Source of the DNA: Bacteroidetes bacterium UBA5697
Lineage (GTDB): Bacteria > Bacteroidota > Bacteroidia > B-17B0 > Aurantibacillaceae
Assembly: GCA_002420145.1 (NCBI GenBank)
Contig: DIHL01000061.1
Coordinates: forward strand, 22,860 to 86,859
DNA length: 64,000 nucleotides
Reading direction: 5' to 3'
Shown: positions 44,466 through 54,100 of the stretch, piece by piece
How positions within the stretch are numbered: position 1 is the stretch's first letter
How the letters are laid out: each line of letters starts with the position of its first letter
Notes under the pieces: generated by a model
Told to the model about the DNA's origin: nothing
The model's input: the letters and a program-made list of their open reading frames with translations, nothing else
Database searches by the model: none
Program-made: the position numbers and the translations under genes

Positions 44466-45593
44466 TTAATAAAGCGATAAGATTAATTTGGCTAAATCTT
44501 CAACTTCTTGTTTTTGGCTTTTTTTACCAAATGAGAAGCGAATGCAATTCTCGGATTCTTGTTTATCTATTCCCATAGCCATTAAAACATGAGAAGGTTC
44601 TGCATGAGCAGAAGTGCAAGCTGAACCTAAAGAAACTGCATATTGTCCCTTGATTTTAGAGAATACGGAGTTTCCATCTTTTAACATTGGAAAGTAAATA
44701 TTTGACGTATTATAAAGTCGGTATCTTGTTGAACCATTGATTCTTAAGTCAGGTATTTCAAGTAATTGATGTTCTAGGTAACCTCTCACTTTTGAAATAT
44801 GCATATTGTTGTCCCAAAATTCGGTTTGTGCAATTTCGCAAGCTTTTCCTAAGCCTACAATTCCAGTCACATTTAAAGTGCCGCTGCGTTTACCGTTTTC
44901 GTGACCACCACCATGAAACAATGGAATTAAATTTACTCTTGGATTTTTACGGCGGACATATAATGCGCCAACACCTTTTGGTCCGTATAGTTTATGAGCT
45001 GAGATACAACAAAGGTCTAATCCCATTTCATTGACATCAATAGGTAATTTTCCCGCCATTTGAGTAGTATCGCTAAAAAAGATAGCCTCATGTTGGTGAG
45101 TGATTTCTGCAATTTTCTCTAAATCTTGTAAAACACCAGTTTCATTATTAGCAGCCATAATAGCTACTATGATTGTTTTATCTGTAAAACTTGTTTTTAA
45201 TTCATCCAAATCAATGCGTCCTTCTCGGTCAACATCCAAATAAGTAATGTTTGCACCTTTTTCTTCTAAATAGGAACAGGTGTCTAAAACAGCTTTATGT
45301 TCTGTTTTACTAGTAATAATATGGTTTCCTTTGGTTTGATAAGCTTCAAAAACTCCTTTTAAAGCCATATTAATAGCTTCAGTCGCTCCGGATGTAAAGA
45401 CTATTTCAGAAGATTCCGCGCCAATAAAGTTAGCGACTTGTTGTCTTGCTTTATCAATAGCACCTTGAGCATACCATCCTAAAGGATGCGTATTACTGGA
45501 AGCGTTACCAAAATGTTCAGTAAAGTAGGGTAGCATTTCTGCTAACACTCTTTCATCAACAGGAGTTGTTGCATTATAATCTAAATAGACCAT
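44466..45593 (-). CDS. Cysteine desulfurase (NifS/IscS family)
   Basis: This 375-residue fold-type I PLP enzyme releases sulfur from cysteine. MVYLDYNATTPVDERVL is the N-terminal signature. The PLP-binding Lys is in CISAHKLYGPKGVGALYVRR, SGATEAINMALKG binds the cofactor phosphate, and the active-site loop Cys is in SLGSACTSAHAEPSHVL. The short S-A-C-T-S loop marks it as IscS/NifS-like (class I). No isc or suf scaffold gene is adjacent, so it may serve tRNA thiolation or general Fe-S supply. Its start overlaps the thiolase stop by one base (TAATG). Confidence 0.93.
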   Translation of the reverse strand: MVYLDYNATTPVDERVLAEMLPYFTEHFGNASSNTHPLGWYAQGAIDKARQQVANFIGAESSEIVFTSGATEAINMALKGVFEAYQTKGNHIITSKTEHKAVLDTCSYLEEKGANITYLDVDREGRIDLDELKTSFTDKTIIVAIMAANNETGVLQDLEKIAEITHQHEAIFFSDTTQMAGKLPIDVNEMGLDLCCISAHKLYGPKGVGALYVRRKNPRVNLIPLFHGGGHENGKRSGTLNVTGIVGLGKACEIAQTEFWDNNMHISKVRGYLEHQLLEIPDLRINGSTRYRLYNTSNIYFPMLKDGNSVFSKIKGQYAVSLGSACTSAHAEPSHVLMAMGIDKQESENCIRFSFGKKSQKQEVEDLAKLILSLY

Positions 45594-46798
45594 TAAGCTC
45601 TCTCAATAATAGCTGCGTAACCTTGACCTACACCAATACACATCGTTGCTAATGCATATTTTTTATTTTGAAGATTTAACTCAATAGCTGCTGAATTGAT
45701 GATTCGCGCTCCACTCATTCCTAATGGATGACCTAAAGCAATAGCTCCTCCGTTTGGATTGATACGGGGATCTTTATCATCTAATTTCCATTGACGGGTA
45801 CAGCCTAATGCTTGAGCGGCAAAAGCTTCATTTAATTCAATAATATCTATATCATTCCAAGTTAAACCTGCTTTTTTAAGAGCTTGATTTGCTGCTTCAA
45901 CTGGACCTAAACCCATAATGCGAGGTTCAACTCCTACAACAGCACTACTTACAATGCGTGCTAATGGCTTTAAGTTATATGATTTAATAGCATTTTCGCT
46001 TGCTAATAAAATAGCCGCTGCTCCATCATTTAATCCAGATGCATTACCAGCAGTTACAGTGCCCTCTTTACGGAAAGAAGCTTTTAATTTTTGTAAACCT
46101 TCTAAAGTGGTATTAGCTTTTGCAAACTCATCTGTTTTGAAAATTAAAGCATCTCCCTTTTTTTGAGGAATTTCAACTGGTACAATTTCTTTTTCAAAAC
46201 GTCCAGCAGCCATGGCTTTAGCTGCTTTTTGCTGACTCCATAACGCAAAGGCATCTTGGTCTTCGCGACTAATTTTGTGCATTTCTGCTACGTTTTCAGC
46301 AGTTTCGCCCATAGCATCTACGCCATATTGTTCTTTTAATTTTGGATTAATGAATCTCCACCCGAAACTACTATCAAATAGTTGTTGGTCGCGCCCAAAA
46401 GCGGAACTTGCTTTGCTCATGACTAATGGTCCACGAGTCATGTTTTCTACTCCTGAAGAAATCATTAAATCAGCATCTCCTAACTGAATATATCTTGCCG
46501 CATCAACAGTAGCACTTAAGCCTGAGGCACATAAACGGTTTACGGTTTGGCCAGGAACTGTGATTGGTAAACCAGCCATTAATGAAGCCATACGAGCTAC
46601 GTTACGATTATCTTCACCTGCTTGGTTTGCGCAGCCCATAATCACATCCACTACTTTCGAAAAGTCAACGGAAGGATTTTTTGCCATTAATTCTTTTAAA
46701 ACTAAGGTTGCCAAATCATCCGTTCTCACAGTTGAAAGAGTTCCTCCAAAATTCCCGATGGCAGTTCTTACGCCATTTATAATATAAGCTTGTTGCAT
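45593..46798 (-). CDS. Thiolase (acetyl-CoA C-acyltransferase)
   Basis: This 401-residue thiolase condenses or cleaves acyl-CoAs. The acyl-accepting Cys is in QTVNRLCASGLSATVDAAR, with the conserved GGAIALGHPLGMSGARI near the C-terminus and the second Cys in ATMCIGVGQGYAAI. NEAFAAQALG provides the oxyanion-hole Asn. It could serve beta-oxidation or acetoacetyl-CoA metabolism, alongside the 3-hydroxybutyrate dehydrogenase and methylmalonyl-CoA mutase in this window. It is first in a two-gene unit with the cysteine desulfurase, a metabolically odd pair. Confidence 0.94.
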   Translation of the reverse strand: MQQAYIINGVRTAIGNFGGTLSTVRTDDLATLVLKELMAKNPSVDFSKVVDVIMGCANQAGEDNRNVARMASLMAGLPITVPGQTVNRLCASGLSATVDAARYIQLGDADLMISSGVENMTRGPLVMSKASSAFGRDQQLFDSSFGWRFINPKLKEQYGVDAMGETAENVAEMHKISREDQDAFALWSQQKAAKAMAAGRFEKEIVPVEIPQKKGDALIFKTDEFAKANTTLEGLQKLKASFRKEGTVTAGNASGLNDGAAAILLASENAIKSYNLKPLARIVSSAVVGVEPRIMGLGPVEAANQALKKAGLTWNDIDIIELNEAFAAQALGCTRQWKLDDKDPRINPNGGAIALGHPLGMSGARIINSAAIELNLQNKKYALATMCIGVGQGYAAIIERA

Positions 46799-46816
46799 AA
46801 TTTAAATTTAGTGGCA

Positions 46817-46824
46817 CAAAAATA
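46817..46824 (-). promoter_or_regulatory. -7 element TATTTTTG of the thiolase gene
   Basis: An exact TAnnTTTG match lies 18 bases before the thiolase ATG. No convincing -33 motif is visible. Confidence 0.5.
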
Positions 46825-46937
46825 TCGTTTTTTTAAGACTTACTCATTAAAAAGGCTTTTTTAATAGTTTTAGCTTTATTTACATACTAAAAACAATTAG
46901 TTTTTCGTTTCTTTGTAGTCTGAAAACAAGTACTTAA

Positions 46938-48965
46938 TTGAAAAAAATAGCCTTATATTTTTTATTTCTGTTTAATTTATTCTTTTTTACAAGAATAAAT
47001 GCTCAACTAGCTGCGCCTGATTTGAGATGCGTTTCTGTGGCAACACCAACTACGGCAGTTTTAACATGGGTTATTCCACCAGATCCTACTGGTGTTTTTA
47101 GTCAATACCAAATATGGACATCCGTAACAGGTTTGCCTCCTTTTAATTTAATAGGAGTAGTAAATACATATACTCAAACATCTTTTACTCATGCTCCAAC
47201 TACCGTAGGTAATCAATCCCGATATTATTATGTAACCACGGTGAGTAGTGGAACTAATATTTCTGTCCCTTCAGATACTTTAAAAACATTGTTTGTAAAC
47301 CTGTCTGGGAGTTCAGTCAATGGTGTTTCTAGTTTAAATTGGAATGCCATGCGTGTGCCTTTGCTTCCAACCTCATCAACTTCATATACCGTTTCAAGAG
47401 AAGCGCCTGTTGGAGTTTGGACTCCTATTTACACTGGTAGTAATTTAAGTTATAAAGACACGATTTATAAGTGTAAGATTTTTTATAATTATCAGGTTGA
47501 AATATCTGATGCATTGGGATGCATTTCAAAATCAAATATAAAAGGAGATACTTGCAGAAATAAACAAGCTCCTTATGCTATTGAATTAGATTCGGTGTCC
47601 GTAAATACATCAGGCCAAGCGGTTATGGGATGGCAACCATCTTTATCGCAGGATATTGATTGTTATGTCATTTATTCGTCTAATGGTGGATTTTTAACAG
47701 AAGTAGGAAGAGTTTGTGGGGTTAATAATACATCATTTACTTATACAGCATCGGCGGCTGGTTCGTCTTCTGAAGGATATTGTATTGCAGCCGTTGATAG
47801 TTGTGGTAATTTTAATATTCCTAGTTTAACTCATAATTCTATTTTTATAACGGCTCCTACTTATGATTTATGCTCGAGAACAGCTAATTTAAGTTGGACA
47901 CCATATTCGAATTTACCAAAAGGAGTTTTAAAATACGATGTGTATTGTTCTACTAATGGGGGTGCTTACAATCTGATTGGATCTTCTACTACTACAAACT
48001 TTAGTCACTCAGGTTTAGTGCCAGGAGAGGTATATTGTTATTTTGTAAGAGTTAGAAATACAGATTTATCGATTAGCGCTAGCTCAAACATCCAATGTTT
48101 TACAGCAACAGGTTTGCCAGCTCCAACTTTTGTTTACGTAAATTCAGTAAGTGTAAATACATATAGTAAATTTATAGAAGTAACCTACACTGTAGATACT
48201 ACAAAAACATTTAAAGGTTGTGTGATTTATAAATCAGCGGATGGTATTAGTTTTAGTAAAATAGCCTATGTCACATCAACCGTTTCACCATACACTTATA
48301 TAGATAAGGATGTTAAGGCGACTGAAAACATTTATTATTATAAAGTAGAAGTAGCAGATGAATGCGAAAATCCAGGAGTTGTAAGTAATATTTCTAAAAA
48401 TATTGTTTTAAAAGTATATCATGATAACGAGAGCTTGTTTAATAATGTATTGACTTGGGATGATTATACAACCTGGTTAGGAGGAGTCGAATCATTTAAT
48501 ATTTACAGAGCGGTGAATGGAATATTTGACCCTACACCAATTGTTAATGTTCCAGTTGGATCTTGGACTTATAACGATAATGTTCAGGATTTTGTTAGCG
48601 CACAAGGCAAGTTCTCGTACTATGTAGAGGCTGTTGAAGGTCTGGGTAATACTTATGGATTTAAGGATATGGCAAAGTCAAATCCTGCGGATGCTTATGT
48701 GGAAGTAAATATTTATGTGCCTAATGCCTTTGCTCCTAGAGGTATTAATAATGTTTGGTTACCAATGGCCCAATATGTTGAGAAAACCGATTATAAAGTC
48801 ATGGTGTTTAATAGATACGGAGTTAAAATATTTGAAACCCACAGTGATGTGGAAGGTTGGACTGGTGATGCCGCTACAGATGATGTGTATGTGTATTTAA
48901 TTGAGTATAAAAATGCTCGTGGAGAGTATATTCAGTTAAAAGGCCATTTAAACATTGTGAGATAA
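46938..48965 (+). CDS. Secreted fibronectin-type-III protein with gliding-motility-type (T9SS type B) C-terminus
   Basis: This 675-residue exported protein has a signal peptide (KKIALYFLFLFNLFFFTRINAQ). It then has at least five FnIII-like modules (e.g. ATLTWVIPPDP-type strands, SLNWNAMRVPL, VMGWQPSLSQDIDCYVIY, NLSWTPYSNLPKGVLKYDVY). The last ~85 residues (YVPNAFAPRGINNVWLP ... YKVMVFNRYGVKIFET ... DVYVYLIEYKNARGE) are the gliding-motility-associated CHU_C domain, a type B T9SS signal. The start is TTG at 46938, as no ATG fits before the signal peptide. It is probably a surface adhesin or structural protein; the binding partner is unknown. Confidence 0.88.
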   Translation: MKKIALYFLFLFNLFFFTRINAQLAAPDLRCVSVATPTTAVLTWVIPPDPTGVFSQYQIWTSVTGLPPFNLIGVVNTYTQTSFTHAPTTVGNQSRYYYVTTVSSGTNISVPSDTLKTLFVNLSGSSVNGVSSLNWNAMRVPLLPTSSTSYTVSREAPVGVWTPIYTGSNLSYKDTIYKCKIFYNYQVEISDALGCISKSNIKGDTCRNKQAPYAIELDSVSVNTSGQAVMGWQPSLSQDIDCYVIYSSNGGFLTEVGRVCGVNNTSFTYTASAAGSSSEGYCIAAVDSCGNFNIPSLTHNSIFITAPTYDLCSRTANLSWTPYSNLPKGVLKYDVYCSTNGGAYNLIGSSTTTNFSHSGLVPGEVYCYFVRVRNTDLSISASSNIQCFTATGLPAPTFVYVNSVSVNTYSKFIEVTYTVDTTKTFKGCVIYKSADGISFSKIAYVTSTVSPYTYIDKDVKATENIYYYKVEVADECENPGVVSNISKNIVLKVYHDNESLFNNVLTWDDYTTWLGGVESFNIYRAVNGIFDPTPIVNVPVGSWTYNDNVQDFVSAQGKFSYYVEAVEGLGNTYGFKDMAKSNPADAYVEVNIYVPNAFAPRGINNVWLPMAQYVEKTDYKVMVFNRYGVKIFETHSDVEGWTGDAATDDVYVYLIEYKNARGEYIQLKGHLNIVR

Positions 48966-49059
48966 GCTTTGGTTTCTTAGCATTTCATTTTTAATAAGTT
49001 TCTGCTTTATTCGCATTTATAAATGTATCCTCATTTAAATTTGGAATTATATATTATAA

Positions 49060-50439
49060 ATGAAATTTTTCCAAGTTATAACACTCTCTTTATTTTTTTT
49101 AGGAGCCTTTTCAATAAAGGCCCAAGTAAAAAAAACTGAACCTACTTTAACAAGAGTGTTATTTGTGTTTGATGCAAGTAAGAGTATGAAAACGCAACAC
49201 AATAAAACCACTCGCATTCAAGGAGCTAAAGAGTTGTTTTATAAGTTTTTAGATAGTTTAAATAAACAAAAAAATATACAGTTTGCTTTGCGTATGTATG
49301 GACACACTGTAAAGTATCCTCCAGGAGATTGTAAGGACTCTAAATTAGTAGTTCCGTTTGGTAAAAATAATGTTGCTTTAATAAAATCGAAAGTTGCTGA
49401 AGCTAAGCCAACAGGTATAACTCCCATTGAACATTCTTTAATCGAATCTGCTAATGATTTTCCAGATACCAAAGCGGTGAATATGATTATTTTAATTACA
49501 GATGGAATAGAGGAGTGTGAGGGTGATCCATGTAAAGCAAGAATGAAATTAATGGAAAAAGGAATTGTGTTTAAACCTTTTATTATTGGTATTGGGTTAA
49601 GTGTAGAGCAAATAAAGACTTTTGAATGTGTGGGTGATTATTATGATTTTGATAATTCTAATTTGGTAAAAGATATTAGTGCCATTATCTCCAAACAAAA
49701 ATTAAATAAAACATCTTCACAAGTTAATTTATTAGATTCTAAATCTTTTCCTAGTGAAACAAATGTGAACATGACATTTTATAATACAGCAACAGGAAGT
49801 TATGTTTATAATTACATGCATACCTTAAATCAAAAAGGAAATCCTGACACATTATACTTAGATGACTTTCCAACTTATAAAGTGATTGCACATACGATTC
49901 CTCCAACCGAAAGTAAAGAGGTGAAGTTGTCTCTAGGAAAACATACCATTATACCTATTGACGCTCCTCAAGGATTTATAGAGTTACGCCGACCAATGGG
50001 AGTTTATAATTTTAACGAAAAAATAAAAAGTATTGTAAGAAAAGCCAATGGCAATATGCAAACCTTAAATGTCCAGCAAATGAATACGACTGAGAAGTAT
50101 ATTACTGGAACTTATGATTTAGAAATTTTAACCTTACCACGAACTTATATAAGTGGGGTAAAAGTGGATCAATCTCAAACGAAATTGATTGAGTTGCCAA
50201 ATGCAGGCATGTTAACGATTAAAGCTTTAGATAATGGAGATGGCAGTATTTATAAAGACTCTAAAAAATTGGAGTGGGTTTGTAATTTAAATAATACAAC
50301 CTCACAAACTTATTATTTACAACCAGGAAATTATAGAATAGAATGGAGAGCAAAATCTTTAAAAGGCTCTATCTATACTATTGAAAAAAAGTTTGCGGTT
50401 AAATCGGATATAGAAACGAGAGTGGAGTTGTATAAATAA
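49060..50439 (+). CDS. Secreted von Willebrand factor A-domain protein
   Basis: This 459-residue exported protein has signal peptide MKFFQVITLSLFFLGAFSIKAQ. A VWA domain (residues ~32-215) has a complete MIDAS: FDASKSM (D-x-S-x-S), Thr in TGITPIEHSL, and Asp in LITDGIEEC. The C-terminal half (~240-459) is strand-rich, with DLEILTLPRTYISG and PGNYRIEWRAKSLKG repeats, and no T9SS sorting domain is apparent. It is 95 bp after the FnIII protein on the same strand and may be co-transcribed. Metal-dependent ligand binding outside the cytosol is inferred. Confidence 0.87.
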   Translation: MKFFQVITLSLFFLGAFSIKAQVKKTEPTLTRVLFVFDASKSMKTQHNKTTRIQGAKELFYKFLDSLNKQKNIQFALRMYGHTVKYPPGDCKDSKLVVPFGKNNVALIKSKVAEAKPTGITPIEHSLIESANDFPDTKAVNMIILITDGIEECEGDPCKARMKLMEKGIVFKPFIIGIGLSVEQIKTFECVGDYYDFDNSNLVKDISAIISKQKLNKTSSQVNLLDSKSFPSETNVNMTFYNTATGSYVYNYMHTLNQKGNPDTLYLDDFPTYKVIAHTIPPTESKEVKLSLGKHTIIPIDAPQGFIELRRPMGVYNFNEKIKSIVRKANGNMQTLNVQQMNTTEKYITGTYDLEILTLPRTYISGVKVDQSQTKLIELPNAGMLTIKALDNGDGSIYKDSKKLEWVCNLNNTTSQTYYLQPGNYRIEWRAKSLKGSIYTIEKKFAVKSDIETRVELYK

Positions 50440-50440
50440 C

Positions 50441-50528
50441 GTCATTGCGAACGTAGTGAAGCAATCTCATATAAAGTAACATAAATGATAGATGTGAGAT
50501 TACTTCGTTGTTCCTCCTCGTAATGGCG
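50441..50528. repeat. Intergenic repeat of the ATTGCGA/GAAGCAATCTC type, copy 2
   Basis: GTCATTGCGAACGTAGTGAAG leads CAATCTCAT. The inverted partner ATGTGAGATTACTTCGTTG precedes TCCTCGTAATGGCGA. The pair forms a long imperfect hairpin between two convergent genes and is related to 9459-9545. Confidence 0.65.
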
Positions 50529-50533
50529 AAAGG

Positions 50534-51601
50534 TTAATGCAAAATTTTAAATATTAATTCCTTCATTAACTCTCCATTATTCACGCCACTATTATCAACC
50601 CCTTTGGTTTTTAAATCGTATTCTTTTAAATAAGCAAAGATGGCTTTTAGTTTTCCTGTATTATAATTTTGAGCGGCTTTGGCATACCCATCCACAAAAA
50701 ATGGATTAACGCCTAAAGCTTGAGCCACTGCAAACTTAGATTTATCTGGAGCAAAGTGATACAATAATATTTTAGAGAAATAACCATACAGTGTACTTAA
50801 GGTCATTACTGCTGGATGTTCTTTTTCGTTACTTGAAAAATAATTGATAATGCGATTAGCTTTTAAAATGTCTTTTTTTGCTAAGGCATCTTGTAATTCA
50901 AATACGTTAAATTCTTTACTGATACCAATATTATCTTGAACAGCATCAGCTGTAATTTCATCACCTTCTTTTAAATTGATGAATAGTTTTTCAACTTCAT
51001 TACTGATTTTTGATAAATCATTCCCTAAAAATTCGGCTAATAAAAAGGATGCCTTAGGTCCAATTTTAAATTTACGTTCCTGAACAAAAGAGGTTATCCA
51101 TTCTGGAATTTGATTATCATACATCTTCTTAGTTTCTAAAAAGACATGATTTTTTTGTAAGGATTTATAGACTGCACTTCGTTTATCTAATGTTTTGTAT
51201 TTATAACAAAATACTAAAATAGTAGAAGGCTGAGGTTGTTGTAAGTAGCCAGCAAGTGCATTAGAAGTAGTTGCTGATTTTTTTGCTGGAATATCATCAT
51301 CGTCATCATCGCCACCAGAAGCCTTACCTAATTCTTTTAAGTTTTGCGCTTCTTTGACGATCACAACTTGATATTCGCTCATCATTGGGAAGCGTTTAGC
51401 TGCTGAGATAATAGCATTTAAATCAACATCTTTTCCGTATAAAATCGTTTGATTAAATTCTTGCTCGCTTTCGTCTAGTACATTTTTTTCAATGTAATCA
51501 CTAATCAAATCAATATAATAAGCTTCCTCTCCGCTTAAAAAATAAACGGGTTTAAATATTTTTCGTTTTAGATCGGTCAGTATTTGTGTTACTTCTTTCA
51601 T
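50534..51601 (-). CDS. holA: DNA polymerase III delta subunit
   Basis: This 355-residue clamp-loader subunit opens the beta clamp. FKPVYFLSGEEAYYIDLISDYI is the typical N-terminal block. RFPMMSEYQVVIVKEAQ and LLAEFLGNDLSKISNEVEKL follow, and the C-terminal collar domain is ALAKKDILKANRIINYF onward. An acidic loop (GDDDDDDIPAKK) is inserted near residue 100. The length is in range for the family. It lies 6 bp after the small DMT-type gene and ends the minus-strand run headed by the TPR gene. Confidence 0.9.
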   Translation of the reverse strand: MKEVTQILTDLKRKIFKPVYFLSGEEAYYIDLISDYIEKNVLDESEQEFNQTILYGKDVDLNAIISAAKRFPMMSEYQVVIVKEAQNLKELGKASGGDDDDDDIPAKKSATTSNALAGYLQQPQPSTILVFCYKYKTLDKRSAVYKSLQKNHVFLETKKMYDNQIPEWITSFVQERKFKIGPKASFLLAEFLGNDLSKISNEVEKLFINLKEGDEITADAVQDNIGISKEFNVFELQDALAKKDILKANRIINYFSSNEKEHPAVMTLSTLYGYFSKILLYHFAPDKSKFAVAQALGVNPFFVDGYAKAAQNYNTGKLKAIFAYLKEYDLKTKGVDNSGVNNGELMKELIFKILH

Positions 51602-51607
51602 AATATG

Positions 51608-51961
51608 TTACTTTTTAAAAAAGAAATAAACGGCTATAAATAAACATAAAAAACCAATAATGTGATTCCAACGTAAGGTTTCTGTTTTAAAAACTAGTAA
51701 AGTAAATATCACAAATACACTAATAGAAACCACTTCTTGAATAATTTTTAATTGAAATAGATTAAATGGTCCACCATTGATATTACTACCAATTTTATTA
51801 GCAGGAACCATTAAGCTATATTCTAAAAAGGCAATTCCCCAACTAATTATAATTGCAGCAATTATCCCAACGTTTTTAAATTTCAAATGCCCATACCAAG
51901 CTATGGTCATAAACGTATTGGAGGCTAAAAGCAATAATATAGTGGATAGTCCTTTTGACAT
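51608..51961 (-). CDS. Small four-helix membrane protein, DMT/DUF486-like
   Basis: This 117-residue inner-membrane protein has four predicted helices: LSTILLLLASNTFMTIAWYG, IIAAIIISWGIAFLEYSLMV, EVVSISVFVIFTLLVF and IIGFLCLFIAVYFFF. W-G-I-A-F-x-E-Y and a P-A-N-x-I-G motif match the DUF486 family of drug/metabolite-transporter-like proteins. It is located 4 bp after mutB and 6 bp before holA, so it is inside the run. Transport function is not established. Confidence 0.82.
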   Translation of the reverse strand: MSKGLSTILLLLASNTFMTIAWYGHLKFKNVGIIAAIIISWGIAFLEYSLMVPANKIGSNINGGPFNLFQLKIIQEVVSISVFVIFTLLVFKTETLRWNHIIGFLCLFIAVYFFFKK

Positions 51962-51965
51962 TTAC

Positions 51966-54098
51966 TTATTTATTCTTCTCAATTAATTTTTCTAAAATAT
52001 CAATCGCAGAAATACTAATCACCGTTCCAGGACCAAATACGCCTGATACTCCAGCTTTGTATAAGAAGTCATAATCTTGCTGAGGTATTACACCTCCTGC
52101 AATCACCATAATATCTTCTCTACCATACTTCTTCAACTCTTCAATCACTTGAGGAATTAATGTTTTATGTCCTGCTGCTAAAGATGATACACCTAAAACG
52201 TGAACATCATTTTCAACGGCTTGCTTAGCCGCTTCTGCTGGTGTTTGAAATAAAGGACCAATGTCTACATCAAATCCCATATCAGCAAAGCTGGTAGAAA
52301 TAACTTTTGCTCCTCTGTCATGTCCGTCTTGTCCCATTTTGGCAATCATAATACGTGGGCGACGACCATCCATCTCCGCAAATTTGTCGGCTAATTCTTT
52401 TGCTTTCAAAAAGTTTTTATCCATACTAATTTCTTTACTGTAAACACCAGCAATACTTCTGATGTTTGCTTTATATCTTCCAAATACAACTTCTAAGGCG
52501 TAAGAGATTTCTCCTAAACTACAACGAACACGAGCGGCGTTGATAGCTAATTCTAATAAATTTCCTTTTCCTGTTTTAGCCGCTTCTGTTAATGCTGCTA
52601 AAGCTGATTCTACTTCTTGTGGATTACGTTCTGCTTTTAATTTTGCTAAACGTTCTAGTTGTTGAGTTCTAACTTTTGCATTATCAACATCTAAAATATC
52701 GATGTTTGTTTTTTCGTTAGTTTGATATAAGTTAACTCCAACAATAATATCTTTTCCTCCGTCGATGCGGGCTTGCTTACGAGCAGCCGCTTCTTCAATT
52801 CGCATTTTAGGGATTCCTGTTTCGATGGCTTTAGCCATACCGCCTAACTTCTCAACTTCTTCAATTAATTCCCAAGCTTTATGAGCTAATTCATGAGTTA
52901 ATGTTTCAACATAATAAGAACCAGCCCATGGGTCTACCACTTTACAAACGTTAGTTTCGTTTTGTAAAAACAATTGTGTGTTACGAGCAATACGAGCACT
53001 AAAATCGGTTGGTAAAGCAATCGCTTCATCTAAAGCGTTGGTATGTAAACTTTGTGTATGTCCCATTGCAGCTGCCAAAGCTTCTACGCATGTACGAGTC
53101 ACATTATTAAAAGGATCTTGCTCTGTTAAACTCCATCCGCTGGTTTGACAATGTGTACGCAATGCCATTGATTTTGCAGATTTCGGATTAAATTGTTTTA
53201 CCATCTTTGCCCAAAGCATTCGACCAGCACGCATTTTAGCAATCTCCATAAAATGGTTCATGCCAATTGCCCAAAAGAAAGATAAACGAGGCGCAAAAGC
53301 ATCAATATCTAATCCTGCTTTAATACCTGTTCTAATATATTCTAATCCATCTGCTAACGTGTAAGCTAATTCAATATCTGCGGTAGCGCCAGCTTCTTGC
53401 ATGTGATAACCACTAATAGAAATAGAATTAAACTTTGGCATTTTTTGAGAAGTGAATTCAAAAATATCCGCAATAATTTTCATCGATTGCTCTGGCGGAT
53501 AAATGTAAGTGTTACGCACCATGAACTCTTTTAAAATATCATTTTGAATCGTACCGGAAAGTTTATCCATTGAAACACCTTGTTCTTCGGCCGCTACAAT
53601 GTAAAATGCAAGAATTGGTAAAACAGCACCATTCATCGTCATACTTACACTCATTTGGTCGAGTGGAATTTGATCGAATAATACTTTCATATCCAAAATA
53701 GAATCAATCGCTACACCTGCTTTACCAACATCGCCAACTACACGTTCATGGTCGCTATCATAACCACGATGAGTGGCTAAATCAAAAGCAACTGATAAAC
53801 CTTTTTGTCCAGCAGCTAAGTTTCGACGATAGAAAGCATTACTTTCTTCGGCAGTACTAAAACCAGCATACTGACGAACCGTCCAAGGATTTTGAACATA
53901 CATACTAGAGTAGGGGCCGCGTAAAAACGGAGGAGTTCCTGCTCCAAAATTTAAGTGTTCAAAGTCTTTAGTGTCGGCTAAAGTGTATGATGTGTTTAAG
54001 GTAATTTGTTCTGCAGTTGTAAACTTCTCTGACGCTTCGACTCCGCTCAGTGTGACATTAGAATTTTGATAGGATATGTTTGAAAAATCTTTTCTCAT
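51966..54098 (-). CDS. mutB: Methylmalonyl-CoA mutase, large (catalytic) subunit
   Basis: This 710-residue B12-dependent enzyme interconverts succinyl-CoA and methylmalonyl-CoA in the propionate pathway. The substrate-binding barrel begins GTPPFLRGPYSSMY and contains TVRQYAGFSTAEESN and NTQLFLQNETNVCKVVDPWAGSYY-type segments. The C-terminal cobalamin domain has IAKMGQDGHDRGAKVIS (Asp-x-His-x2-Gly) and VHVLGVSSLAAGHKTLIP. Near the N-terminus (residues ~15-23, VTLSGVEAS) the coding sequence is a 23-bp intergenic-type palindromic repeat read in frame. It is 2 bp after mutA, and together they form the heterodimer. Confidence 0.96.
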   Translation of the reverse strand: MRKDFSNISYQNSNVTLSGVEASEKFTTAEQITLNTSYTLADTKDFEHLNFGAGTPPFLRGPYSSMYVQNPWTVRQYAGFSTAEESNAFYRRNLAAGQKGLSVAFDLATHRGYDSDHERVVGDVGKAGVAIDSILDMKVLFDQIPLDQMSVSMTMNGAVLPILAFYIVAAEEQGVSMDKLSGTIQNDILKEFMVRNTYIYPPEQSMKIIADIFEFTSQKMPKFNSISISGYHMQEAGATADIELAYTLADGLEYIRTGIKAGLDIDAFAPRLSFFWAIGMNHFMEIAKMRAGRMLWAKMVKQFNPKSAKSMALRTHCQTSGWSLTEQDPFNNVTRTCVEALAAAMGHTQSLHTNALDEAIALPTDFSARIARNTQLFLQNETNVCKVVDPWAGSYYVETLTHELAHKAWELIEEVEKLGGMAKAIETGIPKMRIEEAAARKQARIDGGKDIIVGVNLYQTNEKTNIDILDVDNAKVRTQQLERLAKLKAERNPQEVESALAALTEAAKTGKGNLLELAINAARVRCSLGEISYALEVVFGRYKANIRSIAGVYSKEISMDKNFLKAKELADKFAEMDGRRPRIMIAKMGQDGHDRGAKVISTSFADMGFDVDIGPLFQTPAEAAKQAVENDVHVLGVSSLAAGHKTLIPQVIEELKKYGREDIMVIAGGVIPQQDYDFLYKAGVSGVFGPGTVISISAIDILEKLIEKNK
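54035..54057. repeat. Repeat element inside mutB coding sequence
   Basis: CTTCGACTCCGCTCAG followed by TGTGACA is identical over 23 bases to intergenic sequence at 26217-26239. Here it lies within codons ~15-23 of mutB and stays in frame. Confidence 0.7.
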
Positions 54099-54100
54099 GA

